A stretch of DNA of 40,495 nt from the NCBI GenBank assembly GCA_035366835.1, contig DAOSIS010000029.1:1-40495 (forward strand). Reading direction: 5' to 3'. A model generated the notes under the pieces. That model did no database searches. It was not told the origin of the DNA and saw only the letters and a program-made list of their open reading frames with translations. Source of the DNA: UBA6109 sp035366835 (GTDB lineage Bacteria > Desulfobacterota > Syntrophia > Syntrophales > UBA6109). Each line of letters opens with the position of its first letter. The first letter of the stretch is position 1. Below are positions 38,796-40,495 of the stretch, in pieces. The position numbers and the translations under genes are program-made.

Positions 38796-40394
38796 TCATT
38801 TCGCGATGGAAATGGCCCGGTCGGCGTGCAGGCCGACGGTCCTCGCTTCCAGTGTCTCGGCACCCCGCCGCGGTTCCGCGATCGCCGGAGATGGTTCCGC
38901 CGGATGTTCCTCGGTTCCGGCCGAGTCCTCTGCCGTGAAGGCGCTGCTCAGCTTTTTCAGGGAGCCGCCGATCACACCCACCAGATCTTCCACGTAGCTT
39001 CGCATTCCTTCGGCCTGGGAACTCATCTCCTGAGAGGCCGCCGCCGATTCCTCGGCGTTCGCCGCCACCTGCTGCGTCACCTTGTCCATCTCCGCAACCG
39101 CACTGTTCACCTGGCCGATCCCGTGCGCCTGCTCCTCCGACGCCGTCGCAATCTCGTCGATCAGCTGACCCACCTTCGCCGATATCTCCTTGTTCTCCCG
39201 AAATGCATCCTGCGTCGACTTCGTCAGCTCGTTCCCGTTCCGCACCGCCTTGATCGTCGCCTCGATCAGATTGCTCGTGTTCTTCGCCGCCTCCGCAGCT
39301 CGCATCGCCAGGTTCCGAACTTCGTCCGCCACCACCGCAAAACCCGCCCCAGCCTCTCCCGCACGCGCCGCCTCGACCGCCGCATTCAGCGCCAGCAGGT
39401 TCGTCTGAAACGCAATCTCGTCGATCGTCTTGATGATCTTTCCCGTCTCCTCGCTCGATTTCGTGATCTCCGCGATCGCACGACCCATCTCGTCCATGTG
39501 GCCGCTCACTTTCCCCACGATCCGCCCGACCTCCGCCATCATCGCCTTGGCCTGGCCCGCGTGATCCGCATTCTGCTTCGTCATCGACGACATCTCCTCC
39601 AGCGACGCGCTCGTCTCCTCCAGCGATGACGCCTGGCGCGACGCCCCGTCCGCCAGCTCATGTGACGCCGAGGCCACTTCCGCCGCCGCGGACGTCACCT
39701 GACGGAACCCCTCCGTCAACCCCGCCACCACCCGCTGGATGGACCGTGTGACCGACAGATGGAGGAAGAGACCGAGCAGAACGGCGGCGATCGCCCCGCC
39801 GATCATGCCCAGAAGCGTGATGATCTTCGCCCGTTTTCCCTGCGACTCCAGATTCTTCTGCGCATCCACGACGCCTTTTGTCTTCAGGCGGACGAGGTCG
39901 TCGAGAAGTTTCTGCAATACGAAGAGCGCCTTGGCCGCCGATTCGCGGGACTGTGAAGCGGCGATGTCGCCCCGAAATGCCTCCAGTGTTTTCAGGACCT
40001 CCGCGTGCTGTTTCTTCCAGGCAACGAAGGCCACCTTGTACTTCCCCCAGAGTTCGCGTTCGTCCTTCGTCATCGGCAGGCGTTCGAAATCTTTCCACGA
40101 CGCCTCCAGTTCCTTCCAGGCACCGTCGATGGTCTTCAGGAGCTGGGCCTTGACGTTGTCGTCCATATAGAAATCCTGGATCAGAAGGCTGCGCTCACCG
40201 TTCACGATGTTGAGCTGCGCTTCCTTCATCACGCCCAGAGACTGGATGCTCGGCAGGCTCTCCTCGCTGAACGCCTTCAACTGTGCGCCGAGATCGGAAA
40301 CTCCCCGCCACCCGACGAGTCCGATCACCAGGACGACGAGGACAACCGCCAAGAAACCGCCGATCAACTTCATGCCGAGACTGAGATTCTTCAT
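38796..40394 (-). CDS. Methyl-accepting chemotaxis protein (copy 2)
   Basis: The product has 532 residues with the same design as copy 1: TM1 (GGFLAVVLVVLVIGLVGW), a related but diverged sensor bundle (NGERSLLIQDFYMDDN), TM2, and an identical signalling segment. The C-terminal tail differs (PSPAIAEPRRGAETLEART). RBS AGGGGG before ATG 40394. It lies between the cheW-like gene upstream and copy 1 downstream, all on the minus strand, so the three form a chemotaxis operon. Confidence 0.95.
   Translation of the reverse strand: MKNLSLGMKLIGGFLAVVLVVLVIGLVGWRGVSDLGAQLKAFSEESLPSIQSLGVMKEAQLNIVNGERSLLIQDFYMDDNVKAQLLKTIDGAWKELEASWKDFERLPMTKDERELWGKYKVAFVAWKKQHAEVLKTLEAFRGDIAASQSRESAAKALFVLQKLLDDLVRLKTKGVVDAQKNLESQGKRAKIITLLGMIGGAIAAVLLGLFLHLSVTRSIQRVVAGLTEGFRQVTSAAAEVASASHELADGASRQASSLEETSASLEEMSSMTKQNADHAGQAKAMMAEVGRIVGKVSGHMDEMGRAIAEITKSSEETGKIIKTIDEIAFQTNLLALNAAVEAARAGEAGAGFAVVADEVRNLAMRAAEAAKNTSNLIEATIKAVRNGNELTKSTQDAFRENKEISAKVGQLIDEIATASEEQAHGIGQVNSAVAEMDKVTQQVAANAEESAAASQEMSSQAEGMRSYVEDLVGVIGGSLKKLSSAFTAEDSAGTEEHPAEPSPAIAEPRRGAETLEARTVGLHADRAISIAK
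39004..39742. repeat. About 739-bp direct repeat, copy B (MCP signalling domain)
   Basis: Partner of 37309-38047. The flanking sensor domains are clearly diverged, so the identity reflects gene conversion or strong recent homogenisation rather than a fresh whole-gene duplication. Confidence 0.85.
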
Positions 40395-40436
40395 GGTTTC
40401 CCCCTTATGAAAATCTACATCTCGAAAAGAAAAGTA

Positions 40437-40495
40437 TCAGGCCGCCTTTGCCAGCACGGTAATCTCGTCGCTGCTGAGGACGCGGTTGATGTCGA
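40437..40495 (-). CDS. C-terminal end of a CheW-like coupling protein (5' part outside window)
   Basis: The minus-strand frame ends at TGA 40437-40439 and reads DINRVLSSDEITVLAKAA, the typical final 'LDIxRLLSxxEI' helix of CheW. Only 19 codons are in the window. It lies 42 bp before the chemoreceptor gene, in keeping with a CheW that couples these receptors to CheA. Confidence 0.75.
   Translation of the reverse strand, partial: DINRVLSSDEITVLAKAA

Noticed and set aside
1..40495. CRISPR arrays, rRNA genes, phage structural genes
   Set aside because: No regularly spaced repeats, rRNA segments or capsid/tail-like genes were seen on either strand.

Overview
The window reads as a GC-rich chromosome segment from an anaerobic bacterium of the Deltaproteobacteria / Desulfobacterota type. 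This is inferred from gene content: a UGA-recoded HesB/IscA-like selenoprotein, a 2x[4Fe-4S] ferredoxin, NifU-like and RicT proteins, a bacterial deoxyhypusine-synthase homologue, PilT-type motors and many PAS/MCP sensors. No rRNA or species marker is present, so the genus cannot be fixed.

Left accessory end (1-2960): the tail of one methyltransferase, three attC-like hairpins typical of integron gene cassettes, a small unknown cassette-like gene, a 3'-damaged methyltransferase, a Phd/ParE toxin-antitoxin pair, and a 97-codon gene that looks like a Phd N-terminus joined to a RelE C-terminus. The last one sits behind a perfect 18-bp palindrome and is translationally coupled to a PhzF-family enzyme.

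Core housekeeping block (3881-16472, all minus strand): xseA-xseB-ispA-dxs-tlyA-ispH/ubiA-lipoprotein-nifU-ferredoxin-tmk-holB-ricT-metG. Many genes overlap by a few bases, so this is probably one long operon or two. It holds the first (Dxs) and last (IspH) steps of the MEP pathway plus the prenyl synthase IspA. IspH is fused to an integral-membrane UbiA-type prenyltransferase. A deoxyhypusine-synthase-like gene diverges from xseA.

Variable middle (17.6-26.8 kb): three very small proteins behind a 14-bp palindrome, a frameshifted histidine kinase remnant, a metallothionein-like protein, a triple-PAS HD-GYP phosphodiesterase, a cytochrome P460, two small unknown proteins, and a HicA toxin coupled to a MerR-HicB fusion antitoxin. 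A lipoprotein M48 peptidase and a complete P4-type integrase follow. The integrase abuts the 3' end of a tRNA-Ala(CGC) gene, as expected for a tRNA-integrated island. A complete IS256-family element with a 9-bp target duplication lies between the tRNA promoter and the promoter of the pilT genes.

Right part (28.2-40.5 kb): two PilT-type ATPases with a receiver-like protein lacking its phospho-acceptor Asp; a divergent TPR protein plus HesB selenoprotein; a pyruvate-kinase C-domain-like protein; a secreted transglutaminase-like protein; a desulforedoxin-like head on a histone-H1-like Lys/Ala tail; an alpha/beta hydrolase with a consensus promoter and long leader; and two chemoreceptors that share about 739 bp of apparently identical DNA, preceded by the end of a cheW-like gene.

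Best candidates for something new: the MerR-HicB/HicA module with a 20-bp-phased operator, the selenoprotein gene, the IspH-UbiA fusion, the antitoxin-toxin chimera with its operator, and the metal-binding/histone-tail protein.
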